Below are positions 42,982 to 52,614 of a stretch of DNA of 64,000 nt, one piece after another. The translations under genes and the position numbers were made by a program. Below the pieces are notes generated by a model, which made no database searches, was not told the DNA's origin, and saw nothing but the letters and a program-made list of their open reading frames with translations. This DNA comes from Alphaproteobacteria bacterium (lineage in GTDB: Bacteria; Pseudomonadota; Alphaproteobacteria; RF32; CAG-239). The stretch is from contig CAAGHP010000002.1 of the NCBI GenBank assembly GCA_900769705.1, forward strand, positions 23,843 to 87,842, written 5' to 3'. Position 1 is the first letter of the stretch; every line of letters starts with the position of its first letter.

Positions 42982-44913
42982 CTATTCAAATCTATGCGGC
43001 ATTTCCGCTTCTTTTTGCAACATAGCCACAAAGTCGTCCAAAGCCATAACTTCTTGTTTTTCCGAACCCAGACGGCGAACTGTCACCGTGCGGTTTTCTT
43101 TTTCTTTAGCGCCGACAACAGCAATTACCGGAATTTTTGCCAAAGAATGTTCTCGAACTTTGTAGTTGATTTTCTCGTTACGCAAATCTGTTTCAGCTGT
43201 TAAGCCAGCTTTAGTCAAAGCATCGGCAACTTCTTTTGCATAATCGTCAAACTCACTGACAATCGGAGCAACCACCACTTGTTCAGGCGACAGCCACAAA
43301 GGCAGTTTACCGGCGTGATGTTCAATCAAAATACCCAAGAAACGCTCAATAGAGCCAAACAAAGCGCGGTGCAGCATAACCGGCTGATGTTTTTCGCCGT
43401 CTTCGCCGATATATGATATATCAAAACGCTGTGGCAAGTTCATATCAACCTGAATTGTACCGCATTGCCATTCACGACCGATGGCGTCGCGCAAAATAAA
43501 TTCCAATTTAGGGCCGTAAAAAGCACCTTCGCCGGCGTTGATTTCATATTTATAGCCGTGTTTATCCAGCGCGTGAGCCAAAGAATTTTCGCACAAATCC
43601 CAAATTTCATCAGAACCGATACGATAAATGCTGTCAGGACGAGTCGACAAATAAATTTTGATGTTATCAAAACCAAAGTCTTTATAAATATCAAAAATCA
43701 GTTTCATCGTACGAATGCACTCATCTTCCATTTGTTCCGGAGTGCAGAAAATGTGCGCATCATCTTGCGTAAATTCACGCACGCGCATCAACCCCATCAA
43801 AGAGCCGGAAGCCTCATAGCGGTTTACCTTACCAAATTCAGCTATACGCAGCGGCAAATCACGATAAGACTTAACGCCTTGTTTATAAACAAGCAATCCT
43901 CCTGGACAGTTCATTGGTTTAACGCAAAATTCTTTACCGTCTTCGGTTTTACCGGAATAGTTATGCGCACCATATTTATCCCAGTGGCCGGAGGTCACCC
44001 ACAAGCATTTATCCATAATACGCGGTGTAGAAATTTCTTCATAACCGTTATGTTCTTGGCGATTGCGCATATATTCAATCAGTTTGCGATATACTCTATA
44101 TCCTTTGTCATGCCAAAAAACGGCACCCGGAGCGTATTCCGGCTCAAAATGGAACAAATCCATTTCCTTGCCGATTTTACGATGGTCGCGCTTAGCGGCT
44201 TCTTCAAGCATTGTCAAATAAGCGTCCAATTCCTTTTTAGTCGGCCATGCGGTTGCATACAAACGCTGCAGCATTTCATTTTTGGCATCACCGCGCCAAT
44301 AAGCGCCGGCAACTTTTGTAATTTTGAATGCATCGCCGATTTTACCGGTTGACGGAACGTGCGGACCGCGGCACAAATCGGTGTAATTACCTTGACGATA
44401 TAAAGTAATTGTTTCATCTTCAGGCAAATCTTCAATAATTTGCACTTTATAATGTTCGCCCAGTTTTTTGAAAAACTCGATAGCTTCCTGACGTGACATT
44501 ACAATGCGTTCAATTTTTTCATCTCGTTTAACAATTTCATGCATTTTGGCTTCTATTTTAGCAAAATCTTCCGTTGTAAAGTTTTCTTTGCACGAAAAGT
44601 CATAATAAAAACCGTTATCAATAGCCGGACCGATTGTTACTTGAGCATCCGGCCACAGTTCTTTAACAGCTTGAGCCATAACGTGAGAGCAAGAGTGACG
44701 CAAAATTTGTAAACCGTCTTTGTCCTTGGCGGTGATAATAGTGACTGTAGAATCGGTGGTTATCGGAGCAGTTAAGTCCTGTAATTTGTCATTAACGGAA
44801 ACTGCCAAAGCGGCCTTTCCCAAACTTGTGCTGATTTTATTGGCGATTTCCAAGCCGGAAACGCCGTCTTTTTCATCTAATATACTGCCATCCGGCAATT
44901 TAATTTTAACCAT
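42982..44913 (-). CDS. thrS: threonyl-tRNA synthetase
   Basis: Class II synthetase of 643 residues. It has an N-terminal TGS domain (residues 1-61, IKLPDGSILDEKDG), an editing domain with the HSCSHVMAQAVKELWPDA zinc/editing motif, the catalytic core with MNCPGGLLVYK, RVREFTQDDAHIFC and HRALFGSIERFLGILIEHHAG, and a C-terminal anticodon-binding domain from ~535. ATG follows AAAAGG. No T-box-like leader is visible in the 70-base gap. Confidence 0.96.
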   Translation of the reverse strand: MVKIKLPDGSILDEKDGVSGLEIANKISTSLGKAALAVSVNDKLQDLTAPITTDSTVTIITAKDKDGLQILRHSCSHVMAQAVKELWPDAQVTIGPAIDNGFYYDFSCKENFTTEDFAKIEAKMHEIVKRDEKIERIVMSRQEAIEFFKKLGEHYKVQIIEDLPEDETITLYRQGNYTDLCRGPHVPSTGKIGDAFKITKVAGAYWRGDAKNEMLQRLYATAWPTKKELDAYLTMLEEAAKRDHRKIGKEMDLFHFEPEYAPGAVFWHDKGYRVYRKLIEYMRNRQEHNGYEEISTPRIMDKCLWVTSGHWDKYGAHNYSGKTEDGKEFCVKPMNCPGGLLVYKQGVKSYRDLPLRIAEFGKVNRYEASGSLMGLMRVREFTQDDAHIFCTPEQMEDECIRTMKLIFDIYKDFGFDNIKIYLSTRPDSIYRIGSDEIWDLCENSLAHALDKHGYKYEINAGEGAFYGPKLEFILRDAIGREWQCGTIQVDMNLPQRFDISYIGEDGEKHQPVMLHRALFGSIERFLGILIEHHAGKLPLWLSPEQVVVAPIVSEFDDYAKEVADALTKAGLTAETDLRNEKINYKVREHSLAKIPVIAVVGAKEKENRTVTVRRLGSEKQEVMALDDFVAMLQKEAEMPHRFE

Positions 44914-44944
44914 TTTATCTACCTTTTCACTATTAAAAAGTTCA

Positions 44945-46096
44945 TTATAAGTTTATCAGTTCTTTATAAACCTCGATTGTTTTATCACACATAATTTGTT
45001 TTGTAAAATGTTCTTTTACATTTTTTATACCGGCAGCGCCGATTTTTTCTCTTTCATCGGTTGAAAGGTGCAAAGCCCAATCAATAGCTTCGGCCAAAGC
45101 TTGGACGCTGGTGCTTTCATAAAGCCTGCCGGTCACGCCGTCTATCACGGTTTCTACAGAACCGCCGATGTTAGACGCAACAACTACTCTGCCCATAGCC
45201 TGCCCTTCAATCGCAATGCGCCCGAAAGCCTCCGGTTCAATAGAAGTTGAAAGCACAACGTCCGAAACCATCATTGCCGCCGGAATATCCTTGACATTGC
45301 GGATAAATAAAAAGCGGTCTGTCATATTATAATTGGCAATCATCTTGCGCAGCTCGGAAGAATATTTTTTGCGTCCTTGGTCGTCGCCGATTATCACGCA
45401 AAAAAAGTCTTCATTATCAATCAGATGCAGTGCTTCAATCAGTAATTTCTGCCCTTTCCAATTAGTCAGGCGGCCAATCAAAGTCACAATCGGCTTATCT
45501 TCCGGAATATTATTATCTTCCAAATACTTAATCATTCGTTCGGCGGAAGTGGTTTCCACATTAAAGTTTTCCATATTAACGCAGCGGTGAATCAAGCGAA
45601 TCTTACTTTCATCCGTTTTATAATTTTTCAAAATATGCTGCTTTATGTGGTTGGAAATAGCAATCACGCGTTCGCCGTAAGTCATAATTTTGTTATAGAA
45701 TTTCTTAATACCCCACGGACCTAAGCCGTATGTACCGTGGAAAGTAGTCACAAAATGCACGCCGCAGCGTTTTGCCGCCCAATAAGCGCTCCAAGCCGGA
45801 GCTCGCGAACGGGCATGCACAATGGTAATGCCGTATTTTTTAATAATTCGCGCCAAACGCAGCGAATTTAAATACATTTTGAAAATATTTTTCGTTTTCA
45901 GCGGCAACGTAAAATGCTTAACTTTTATACGTTCCAAATTATATTCCATGCGACCACCTTCTGAGGCGACATAGTTTTCAATACCGCGTTTCTGCAGCTC
46001 CGAAGCAATTTCTATGGTGCCGAGTTCTACTCCGCCCTGCCCCAGCTCAGGCAAAACCTGCAGCACTACAATTTTTTTATTATCTTGATTTTCCAT
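44945..46096 (-). CDS. family 4 glycosyltransferase
   Basis: A 383-residue GT-B glycosyltransferase. N-terminal acceptor domain VLPELGQGGVELGTIEIA and ARSRAPAWSAYWAAK; C-terminal donor domain IGRLTNWKGQKLLIEAL and EPEAFGRIAIEGQAMG, the E-x7-E motif of GT4. It probably builds lipopolysaccharide or another surface glycan; donor and acceptor cannot be told. The start at 46096 (MENQDNKK) follows GGTG; an upstream ATG 15 codons earlier has no ribosome site. It stands alone, 31 bases after thrS begins. Confidence 0.9.
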   Translation of the reverse strand: MENQDNKKIVVLQVLPELGQGGVELGTIEIASELQKRGIENYVASEGGRMEYNLERIKVKHFTLPLKTKNIFKMYLNSLRLARIIKKYGITIVHARSRAPAWSAYWAAKRCGVHFVTTFHGTYGLGPWGIKKFYNKIMTYGERVIAISNHIKQHILKNYKTDESKIRLIHRCVNMENFNVETTSAERMIKYLEDNNIPEDKPIVTLIGRLTNWKGQKLLIEALHLIDNEDFFCVIIGDDQGRKKYSSELRKMIANYNMTDRFLFIRNVKDIPAAMMVSDVVLSTSIEPEAFGRIAIEGQAMGRVVVASNIGGSVETVIDGVTGRLYESTSVQALAEAIDWALHLSTDEREKIGAAGIKNVKEHFTKQIMCDKTIEVYKELINL

Positions 46097-46192
46097 ACTT
46101 TTCACCTGTACAGTACCATTTAAATCTGCTGTATTATACAATAAATGATGTATTTTTCAAAAATTTACGACAGGTTATGCACATAGCAACAC

Positions 46193-46236
46193 AAAAAAAC
46201 ACCGCTGTCTTATAACAAGACAACGGCATTTTTTTA
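46193..46236 (-). terminator. terminator of the 46239-46610 gene
   Basis: CCGTTGTCTT / AAGACAGCGG on the minus strand (one G-U pair) over a 5-nt loop, followed by seven T; T-runs on both sides suggest it is bidirectional. Confidence 0.85.
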
Positions 46237-46238
46237 GG

Positions 46239-46610
46239 TTATTCATCTGTTTCATCCAACTTGCATTCTTTTTCAGGCTCAGTAATAGCCATAAACCAGT
46301 CAATGACTTTTTTATCGGTTTTGGCTGCAATAATACCGTTAAACACAGCTGCAACAAAGAATGTAGCAATTCCGGCAACCAGCGGCAATATCAGGGACAA
46401 AGCCAAGAATACTGCGCATTTTCTGCGGTTGGTCTGAAAATAGCTGGCAGAAACGACGGCTAAACCAACAGAGATAAGGCTGAAGATAAGATATTCTATG
46501 CCAAAGCCTGAATCCATGTTAATCACAACGCCGTTAGTTTTTGCGCCAACCAACATAATTGCCAAAAAAGCGACAACAAGAACAATAACACTGTTACGAG
46601 TCTTCTTCAT
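46239..46610 (-). CDS. small membrane protein, three helices
   Basis: Unrecognised 123-residue protein with transmembrane segments at about 8-24, 36-56 and 66-92, and an acidic C-terminal tail ending DETDE. There is no Shine-Dalgarno; ATG follows an AT-rich leader, as in the small-membrane-protein cassettes at 52.6-55.5 kb. It is flanked by its own terminator. Function unknown; similarity to the cassette products is in style rather than clear sequence. Confidence 0.72.
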   Translation of the reverse strand: MKKTRNSVIVLVVAFLAIMLVGAKTNGVVINMDSGFGIEYLIFSLISVGLAVVSASYFQTNRRKCAVFLALSLILPLVAGIATFFVAAVFNGIIAAKTDKKVIDWFMAITEPEKECKLDETDE

Positions 46611-46790
46611 AATCTTGAAAAATTAAATAGTTAAACAAACAAGTTAATTTATAAGTTTATGGTATTTAATCTTCAAAAAGATGTAAAGACAACAAATTTA
46701 ATTGCCATAATTCTAACCATAATACTTATTTAATACATTTTTATTGTATGATTATTTTTGACTTTATGCAAGAAATTTTTAAATATTTTC

Positions 46791-46818
46791 TTGTTTTTTT
46801 GTACAAAATTGGTATAAT
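46791..46818 (+). promoter_or_regulatory. promoter of the MORN-like gene
   Basis: TTGTTT at 46791-46796, a 16-bp spacer and a perfect TATAAT at 46813-46818. Confidence 0.6.
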
Positions 46819-46849
46819 AGACTAAAAGAATTTCACTCAGGAGAATAAA

Positions 46850-47587
46850 ATGTCTGCTGTAAATTTTACATTAAAACCTGTAAAGACTACAAAACTTTAT
46901 TTAGATAATAGTTTTGCCCTGAAAAAACGTTTTAATTATGTTTATGTGGATTTAGAATCTGCTTTTACAGCTATCAGACAGGCTGAACCCAAGGTTTCTC
47001 TTGATAAATTTGAACGCTATCTAAAATCATGCAATAATGACGGACACTGCTTGCAGGAAAGTTATTACGATTCGGCAAAAACTCAACTAATGAGCAAATG
47101 TATTGTCGATAAAAACGGTCACAAAGATGGGCCTTCATTGCACTATTCCGAAGACGGTCAATCCGTGACGTACGGCTGGTATCGCAAAGGCAAACCGCAT
47201 GGTAAATGGATAAAAAAAAGCAAAAACGGCGTAATCTCAAGCTTTAGTATGATTTATGACAGAAGCGGGCAAAAAATTTCACCGGATACCTCAGTTTATG
47301 ACGGAAAATTGAATAAATTTTGGTACAACGCAAAAACCGATGAAATGAAACAAATTCTTGAAAACGGCGAACCGACAGCAGCTTATAAAGCTATAATATC
47401 CGAAAGAATTTCTAAAATGAAAAATGAAGGACGTTCCGGCGCTGTAAAAATTGATGAAAAATTGGCGGATATCCGTGCTAAAATCAATCATTCCAATTCA
47501 GAACAAAGCAATACCGCGGCAAAACCGCAGGTTAAAATACAGCCCCGTCTGAAAGCAGCAATAAAATCCGACTTTTTGGAAAAATAA
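46850..47587 (+). CDS. MORN/YwqK-like repeat protein
   Basis: A 245-residue cytoplasmic protein. Residues ~80-135 hold two MORN-like units (GHKDGPSLHYSEDG; GWYRKGKPHGKWIKKSKNG), the pattern of YwqK/MORN variant repeats. The N-terminal ~70 residues and the Lys/Gln-rich C-terminus are not recognised. ATG follows AGGAG. MORN proteins bind membranes or other proteins; the role here is unknown. It is convergent with the OpgB-like gene with only 21 bases between them. Confidence 0.78.
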   Translation: MSAVNFTLKPVKTTKLYLDNSFALKKRFNYVYVDLESAFTAIRQAEPKVSLDKFERYLKSCNNDGHCLQESYYDSAKTQLMSKCIVDKNGHKDGPSLHYSEDGQSVTYGWYRKGKPHGKWIKKSKNGVISSFSMIYDRSGQKISPDTSVYDGKLNKFWYNAKTDEMKQILENGEPTAAYKAIISERISKMKNEGRSGAVKIDEKLADIRAKINHSNSEQSNTAAKPQVKIQPRLKAAIKSDFLEK

Positions 47588-47608
47588 AAAATCACAGAGG
47601 CTGCATTA

Positions 47609-49072
47609 TTATAAAAAACTTTCATAAACTTTAGAATTTTTTGCTAATTCTTGTTCTAAAATTTTTGCGCCATATTTTTCAACCAATGTCGGTTCAGAAG
47701 ACAATAGAGATGTGCCTAAGCCAAAAGAATGATTTTGCCACTTAACTCCGGCTAATTCCAATATAGTCGGTGCCCAGTCAAATTGATTAAACGGTTTGTA
47801 AATAATTTGTTCTTTAATATTCTTACCAATAACTATATTATAAGTTTTTCGTGTCGGCACTTGCTGTAATAGATATTCTATATTTGAAGGCATCATAAGA
47901 TGATCTCCGGTAACAATAAGAATTGTATCATCATAAAATGATTGCTTTTTAAACCAATCTATAAATTCGGCAACCTGAAAAGACGTGCATTTAACAACAT
48001 CACGCATATCACCGTATTTTTGCGTGCATTTATCATCGTGATAACCTAAAGGGAAATGTGTATCTAAAGTTGTTCCGCTAATAAAAAAGTTTTTATTTGA
48101 ATTTGCAATTTTTGTAATTTTAGACTTAAAAATTTCAAAAAAAGCTCTATCTTTTATTGCTCGATATCCATTGTTACTTGTTTGCTTTATAAATATTGCA
48201 GGATTGCGATTGACTAAATCAAATCCTCCCTCAGCCTTCTTAAATCCGTGTAATCGTACAAATTCCGAAGTTCCGACAAATTCCATATATGAAGATTGTG
48301 CAAAATAAGTATAATAACCATGATCATCAAACCAATCTGACACACAATACAAATTCGGCAGAAACTTTTTTTCTCCTTTTGTATTGCTTATAGATTGAAA
48401 ATACATAACCAGAGGTACACCGCACAAAGTTGATACATGGCTTGCTATAGTCCAATTCGTACCAGGCATATTGTTATATCCACTGAAAGATAAACCTTTT
48501 TCATTTTCTAAATCACTTAATAAATTTTCGCCAAATATCTGCTTATTAGAAAATGATTGTTCTAACGATTCTACAAATAATATCACTATATTTTTTTTAT
48601 TTGCTGTCTGAAATTTCAAAGTATTACCGTCCACATAATTTTGCTCATAAAAATTTGAATACCTGAAAACATTTAACACCCTTTTTATATCTGCATAATC
48701 AACCATTGAATGCTTTTCAGCAAACATATTTGGAGCATAGCTAAAACTAAAAAAACAAAAGCTGACTAAAAAATATAAAATACAAGAAAGCCCATATTTT
48801 CCTAACCTCAAACTTTGAGAATATTGCTTAGTATAAAAAATCAATAACCCCAGCAAAATAATTAAAATCATACCAAAAGTTATCTGTAAAACTGTATACC
48901 AAGGTATAACTGATAAAGAATCTTTCAAAAATATGGTGTGAAAAATGAGTTGGTTTATCGAATAATTTCCGAAAATAACTTTAGAAGCGAACAAAATACT
49001 GCTTAGGCAATAACATAAAATAGATAAATATATAAATAATTTTGCTGCTAATTTAGTTATTTTTTTTAACAT
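47609..49072 (-). CDS. sulfatase-family membrane transferase, OpgB/LTA-synthase-like
   Basis: A 487-residue inner-membrane enzyme with about four N-terminal helices (within residues 1-110) and a periplasmic alkaline-phosphatase-fold domain. Motifs are NIVILFVESLEQS (first metal site Glu), PGTNWTIASHVSTLCGVPL (threonine nucleophile region), TTLDTHFPLG and TILIVTGDHLMM (DH metal ligands). The order resembles phosphoglycerol transferase OpgB (MdoB), which decorates periplasmic glucans, or lipid/LPS phosphotransferases. All key metal residues look present, unlike the protein at 20516-22516. ATG follows AGGAG. Confidence 0.82.
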   Translation of the reverse strand: MLKKITKLAAKLFIYLSILCYCLSSILFASKVIFGNYSINQLIFHTIFLKDSLSVIPWYTVLQITFGMILIILLGLLIFYTKQYSQSLRLGKYGLSCILYFLVSFCFFSFSYAPNMFAEKHSMVDYADIKRVLNVFRYSNFYEQNYVDGNTLKFQTANKKNIVILFVESLEQSFSNKQIFGENLLSDLENEKGLSFSGYNNMPGTNWTIASHVSTLCGVPLVMYFQSISNTKGEKKFLPNLYCVSDWFDDHGYYTYFAQSSYMEFVGTSEFVRLHGFKKAEGGFDLVNRNPAIFIKQTSNNGYRAIKDRAFFEIFKSKITKIANSNKNFFISGTTLDTHFPLGYHDDKCTQKYGDMRDVVKCTSFQVAEFIDWFKKQSFYDDTILIVTGDHLMMPSNIEYLLQQVPTRKTYNIVIGKNIKEQIIYKPFNQFDWAPTILELAGVKWQNHSFGLGTSLLSSEPTLVEKYGAKILEQELAKNSKVYESFL

Positions 49073-49170
49073 AGCAATATATACTCCTAAAATTATTTTT
49101 TTACACTATTAAATACACATTATTTTTCAACATCAATTTAATATTATCAACAAAAACCGCAACTTTTTAT

Positions 49171-49213
49171 AAAAAAATCCGTTTATCTATAAAAAGATAA
49201 ACGGATTTTTTTT
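49171..49213 (-). terminator. terminator of the 49212-50003 gene
   Basis: A perfect 14-bp stem (AAATCCGTTTATCT / AGATAAACGGATTT) with a 6-nt loop and A/T tracts on both sides; it overlaps the last bases of the gene's stop. Confidence 0.85.
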
Positions 49214-50003
49214 AATACAATTTAGAAACTTGTTCATACGGAATAATATATTCACGCCGCACTGATTTTTCTTTCAGATTAGTATAACGCAGCAGCAAAC
49301 CTCTTTGATTTTTGGGCTTGCCGGCTTTGGTATAAAGCTTATGGGCATTCAAATACCGATAAGACATCACAGGCAGCTCATACAAATCTTTAATCCGCAG
49401 TTGTTCAGTAAATACCTGCCATAAAGTCCAAAAATACTGCTGAACTTCCACATTATTTTGGGACTGGCGATAGAAAAATTCTTTTATCAAAGCATCTTCC
49501 GATACTGCATAAACAGTGCCGTTTTTACATTCCGGCTTGAGTTTTTCCAAACGCTTGCTGAAATTACCGACTCCCATACGTGAACTTGCAACCATCAGCG
49601 CTGTCATTTGATTTGGTTCCAACGAAGTTTGCAGATTTTCCAAAAATGCATTTTTGATATCGGTAAAATACTCTTGCATTTTTGGATACACTTCTGCACG
49701 GATAGTATAATCCATTGGCTGTATCCATCGATCTTTTACCGCAGACACACCGCAATACATAATATACGCACCCTTGCCGGTTTTAGCCGCATCAAGTTGC
49801 ACTCCGTTCATATATCCCATCAAGACAATCGCTTTTGGTATGCACTCATCATACAGCTCGGCGTTTGCTTGAGTTTCTTTTTTTGTATAGCGTGGCGTTC
49901 TGACTAAAAAATAAACAACAGAAGCAACGGCCATATAAAACACAACTGCTATTCCGGCCAAACATTTCGGCGACATAGCTAAAAAAAACTTTTTCATAAG
50001 CAT
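49212..50003 (-). CDS. hypothetical membrane-anchored protein
   Basis: Unrecognised protein of 263 residues from the ATG at 50003 (261 from 49997). One transmembrane helix near residues 13-33 (CLAGIAVVFYMAVASVVYFLV) leads to a periplasmic domain of ~225 residues with four cysteines and many Tyr. The frame is open back to 50072, but a promoter-like TTGACA lies inside that part and no ribosome site precedes it, so the shorter start is preferred. No family is recognised. Confidence 0.7.
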   Translation of the reverse strand: MLMKKFFLAMSPKCLAGIAVVFYMAVASVVYFLVRTPRYTKKETQANAELYDECIPKAIVLMGYMNGVQLDAAKTGKGAYIMYCGVSAVKDRWIQPMDYTIRAEVYPKMQEYFTDIKNAFLENLQTSLEPNQMTALMVASSRMGVGNFSKRLEKLKPECKNGTVYAVSEDALIKEFFYRQSQNNVEVQQYFWTLWQVFTEQLRIKDLYELPVMSYRYLNAHKLYTKAGKPKNQRGLLLRYTNLKEKSVRREYIIPYEQVSKLY

Positions 50004-50021
50004 AAGATTAATAATAAACAA

Positions 50022-50054
50022 AAATGTACTCTTTATGTCAACAAGAGTACATTT
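50022..50054 (-). terminator. 12-bp inverted repeat, terminator with a -35 box in its loop
   Basis: AAATGTACTCTT (50022-50033) and AAGAGTACATTT (50043-50054) are perfect complements with a 9-nt loop. On the minus strand the stem ends in TTTTTG, giving a terminator for the 50083-50787 gene. The loop contains TTGACA, which with TTTATT 17 bases on forms a promoter for the next gene. Confidence 0.7.
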
Positions 50055-50082
50055 CTCAGTTTTATTTGTCAATTAAAATCGA

Positions 50083-50787
50083 CTATTCACGCTCTTTATG
50101 ATTTTTGATATATTTTATAGTGTCAAGCGGTAGCGAATCTACATAATGTTTATGATTATTATTCTTTATAGAATCATTCACATTCAAACTATCGCCTTCA
50201 ACAACCAATGTATCTTCAGCAACTTTTGTTTCTACCTTAACATTATTTTTCCGCTTTACAGCGTTAGCGCGTTCCTCTGCGCGAATTTGCTCCAATCTGC
50301 GGCGTTTTGCAGCGTTAGCACGTTCTTGCAATTCTCCAGCGCGACGGTTTAGATTTTCTTGATAATGTTTAGGGTCGCCCACAACTTGAATTTTTCTATT
50401 AATAACAATCATACTGTTATTTGCTTTCAGCACACCGTCATCATATGTTTCAACCACATAAACATCGCCGTTTGGCATTTCATATTCTTCAGGATGAGTT
50501 TTTGCACCTGTGCGTTTCAAAGAAACATCAGGATTATTGTCCAGCCCCCACAACAGCTGCTCATATCCTTCCCCTTTCATATTTTTGTCTTTATAAATAG
50601 GAACTGATACTTTGTGCAGATGAACCTCATTGCCATAGATATCAACATCATCGACAGCATCAATAGTCAACATATCTTGAACAGGTTCTTTTTCCTGATG
50701 TTTATCGGTGCAATTAGTCAACGTCGCGGCCAGCGTAACACCCATAGCCACTGTTTTCAACTGATTTAATTTATCTTTCAAAGTCAT
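50083..50787 (-). CDS. probable lipoprotein, unknown function
   Basis: A 234-residue protein with an N-terminal hydrophobic segment ending LAATLTNC, a possible lipobox (Asn instead of the usual Gly/Ala/Ser before Cys). Residues ~150-185 form a charged Arg/Ala/Glu helix with an internal repeat (ERANAAKRRRLEQIRAEERANAVKRKN). The start at 50787 follows AGGAG; the open frame upstream contains the promoter and is not coding. No family recognised. Confidence 0.72.
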   Translation of the reverse strand: MTLKDKLNQLKTVAMGVTLAATLTNCTDKHQEKEPVQDMLTIDAVDDVDIYGNEVHLHKVSVPIYKDKNMKGEGYEQLLWGLDNNPDVSLKRTGAKTHPEEYEMPNGDVYVVETYDDGVLKANNSMIVINRKIQVVGDPKHYQENLNRRAGELQERANAAKRRRLEQIRAEERANAVKRKNNVKVETKVAEDTLVVEGDSLNVNDSIKNNNHKHYVDSLPLDTIKYIKNHKERE

Positions 50788-50811
50788 TTGATTTTCTCCT
50801 AAATTATATAC

Positions 50812-50840
50812 AATATAGTCCGAAAACATTTTTTTGTCAA
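50812..50840 (-). promoter_or_regulatory. consensus promoter of the lipoprotein gene
   Basis: On the minus strand TTGACA (50840-50835), a 17-bp spacer and TATATT (50817-50812). Confidence 0.75.
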
Positions 50841-50879
50841 TAAATTATTCACAATAATCGGTATTTTAAAGTAAATTAT

Positions 50880-50907
50880 TTGCATTTGCTTTTCAGCCGC
50901 GTAAAAT
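50880..50907 (+). promoter_or_regulatory. promoter of the SpmAB-like gene
   Basis: TTGCAT at 50880-50885, a 16-bp spacer and TAAAAT at 50902-50907. Confidence 0.5.
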
Positions 50908-50931
50908 AAACGCAAACAAAAGGAAATAAAT

Positions 50932-52158
50932 ATGTTGAATATTCTTTGGACTTCATTTTTTATCATCAGTTTTATTGCTGCTTTTATTCAGGCTTGCTTT
51001 TTAGGCAATCCGCAAATCTGGACCACACTTGCCAATCATTTGTTTGAAGCCGCAACAGGCGCTTTTCAGTTAGCCTTGAATTTAACCGGAATGCTCTGCT
51101 TATGGCTTGGACTTTTGAAAATCGCCGAAAAATCAGGATTAACCGAAATATTTGCCAAAGCCTTGCGTCCGTTGTTCAAAATCATTATGCCGGATTTGCC
51201 GCAGAATAGTCCGGCTGTCGGCTCCATGGTTATGAATATGGCCGCCAACATGCTCGGACTAGACAATGCCGCCACTCCGATGGGACTGAAAGCCATGGAA
51301 CAGCTGCAAGAAGTTAATCCACATAAAGAGAAAGCCTCAAAGGCGCAGATAATGTTTATTGTGCTAAATGCCTCTTCTTTAACGATTTTGCCGGTTTCTA
51401 TTCTGATGTACCGCCACTTGCAGGGAGCATCCAACCCCGGCGCCGTGTTTGTGCCGATTTTGCTGGCCACATTATGTTCCACAATTGCCGGATTTTTAGC
51501 TGTTGCCATTACGCAAAAATTAGACATTTTCAATCGTAAAATGCTGGCTTATTTAACCGGACTAATCACTGTTATTGGCTTAATAAGCTATGGCTTTTAC
51601 AATCTTTCCCCCGAAAAACGCCTGACTTATTCAGAAACTTGCGGCAATGCGCTTATTCTTGGTTTTATAACCTTTTTTCTGATATTCGGGGCCTGCAAAA
51701 GACTTAATCTTTATGAAACATTTATTACAGGAGCTAAAGAAGGATTTCAAATCGCTGTGCAAATCATTCCATATTTAGTGGCTATGCTGGCTGCTATTGC
51801 GGTTATGCGCTATTCAGGTGTGCTAGATGCTTTGGTTTGCTGTTTTGAAAAAATATTTTCTTGGCTGGGCTGCGATACCGGATTTATCGGTGCTTTGCCT
51901 ACGGCTTTTATGAAACCGCTTTCCGGCAACGGCGCCCGCGCTTTGATGATTGAAACCATGCAAACTTACGGCGCTGACAGTTTTCCGGCCTTTGTATCGG
52001 CCGTTATTCAGGGCTCGACTGAAACCACTTTTTATGTGATTGCATTATATTTTGGCGCCGTTAAAATAGCCAAAACAGGAGCTGCCCTGCCCTGCGCTTT
52101 GTTTGCTGATTTTATCGGCGTTATCGCCTCTATTATAATATCCTACATTTTTTATTAA
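50932..52158 (+). CDS. SpmA-SpmB fusion (nucleoside-recognition 'Gate' membrane protein)
   Basis: A 408-residue polytopic membrane protein with about ten helices. The N-terminal half carries VGSMVMNMAANMLGLDNAATPMGLKAMEQLQ, typical of SpmA. The C-terminal half (from ~235) carries GFQIAVQIIPYLVAMLAAIAVMR and PLSGNGARALMIETM, typical of SpmB. Such fusions occur widely in non-sporulating bacteria and are probably transporters or channels of unknown substrate. ATG follows AAAGGA. dtd follows after 10 bases. Confidence 0.87.
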   Translation: MLNILWTSFFIISFIAAFIQACFLGNPQIWTTLANHLFEAATGAFQLALNLTGMLCLWLGLLKIAEKSGLTEIFAKALRPLFKIIMPDLPQNSPAVGSMVMNMAANMLGLDNAATPMGLKAMEQLQEVNPHKEKASKAQIMFIVLNASSLTILPVSILMYRHLQGASNPGAVFVPILLATLCSTIAGFLAVAITQKLDIFNRKMLAYLTGLITVIGLISYGFYNLSPEKRLTYSETCGNALILGFITFFLIFGACKRLNLYETFITGAKEGFQIAVQIIPYLVAMLAAIAVMRYSGVLDALVCCFEKIFSWLGCDTGFIGALPTAFMKPLSGNGARALMIETMQTYGADSFPAFVSAVIQGSTETTFYVIALYFGAVKIAKTGAALPCALFADFIGVIASIIISYIFY

Positions 52159-52168
52159 GGAAACTAAA

Positions 52169-52606
52169 ATGAAAATTCTTGTACAAAAAGTTCTAAACGC
52201 TTCCGTAAACGTAAATCAGCAGCTTGTTTCACAAATAGACCGAGGATTTTTGCTGTTTATCGGCGTTGAAAAAGGCGACACTCATACTCAAGCCGATTTT
52301 TTGACAAAAAAAATTGCAAATCTTAGGATTTTTGAAGATGAAAACAATAAGATGAATCTATCAATTCAAGATGTTAAGGGAGAAATTCTGGCGGTGTCGC
52401 AATTTACCTTAGCCGCTGATTTGAGCCGCGGAAACCGTCCGGGATTTGAAAGCGCCGCTCGCCCTGAAGAAGCTAAACAACTATATGAATATTTTGTTGA
52501 ACAGCTGCAAACATATAATCTTCCGGTGCAAACAGGTATTTTTCAAGCCGATATGAAAGTTGCGCTGGTCAACGACGGTCCCTGCACTTTTATTTTGCAA
52601 AAATAA
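52169..52606 (+). CDS. dtd: D-aminoacyl-tRNA deacylase
   Basis: A 145-residue enzyme that removes D-amino acids (and glycine from tRNA-Ala) mischarged to tRNA. Family blocks are MKILVQKVLNASVNVN, FLLFIGVEKGDT, LAVSQFTLAADLSRGNRPGF and the C-terminal VNDGPCTFIL, where the Gly-cisPro motif lies. ATG follows AAGGA. It is probably co-transcribed with the SpmAB-like gene. Confidence 0.94.
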   Translation: MKILVQKVLNASVNVNQQLVSQIDRGFLLFIGVEKGDTHTQADFLTKKIANLRIFEDENNKMNLSIQDVKGEILAVSQFTLAADLSRGNRPGFESAARPEEAKQLYEYFVEQLQTYNLPVQTGIFQADMKVALVNDGPCTFILQK

Positions 52607-52614
52607 CCGCATAT

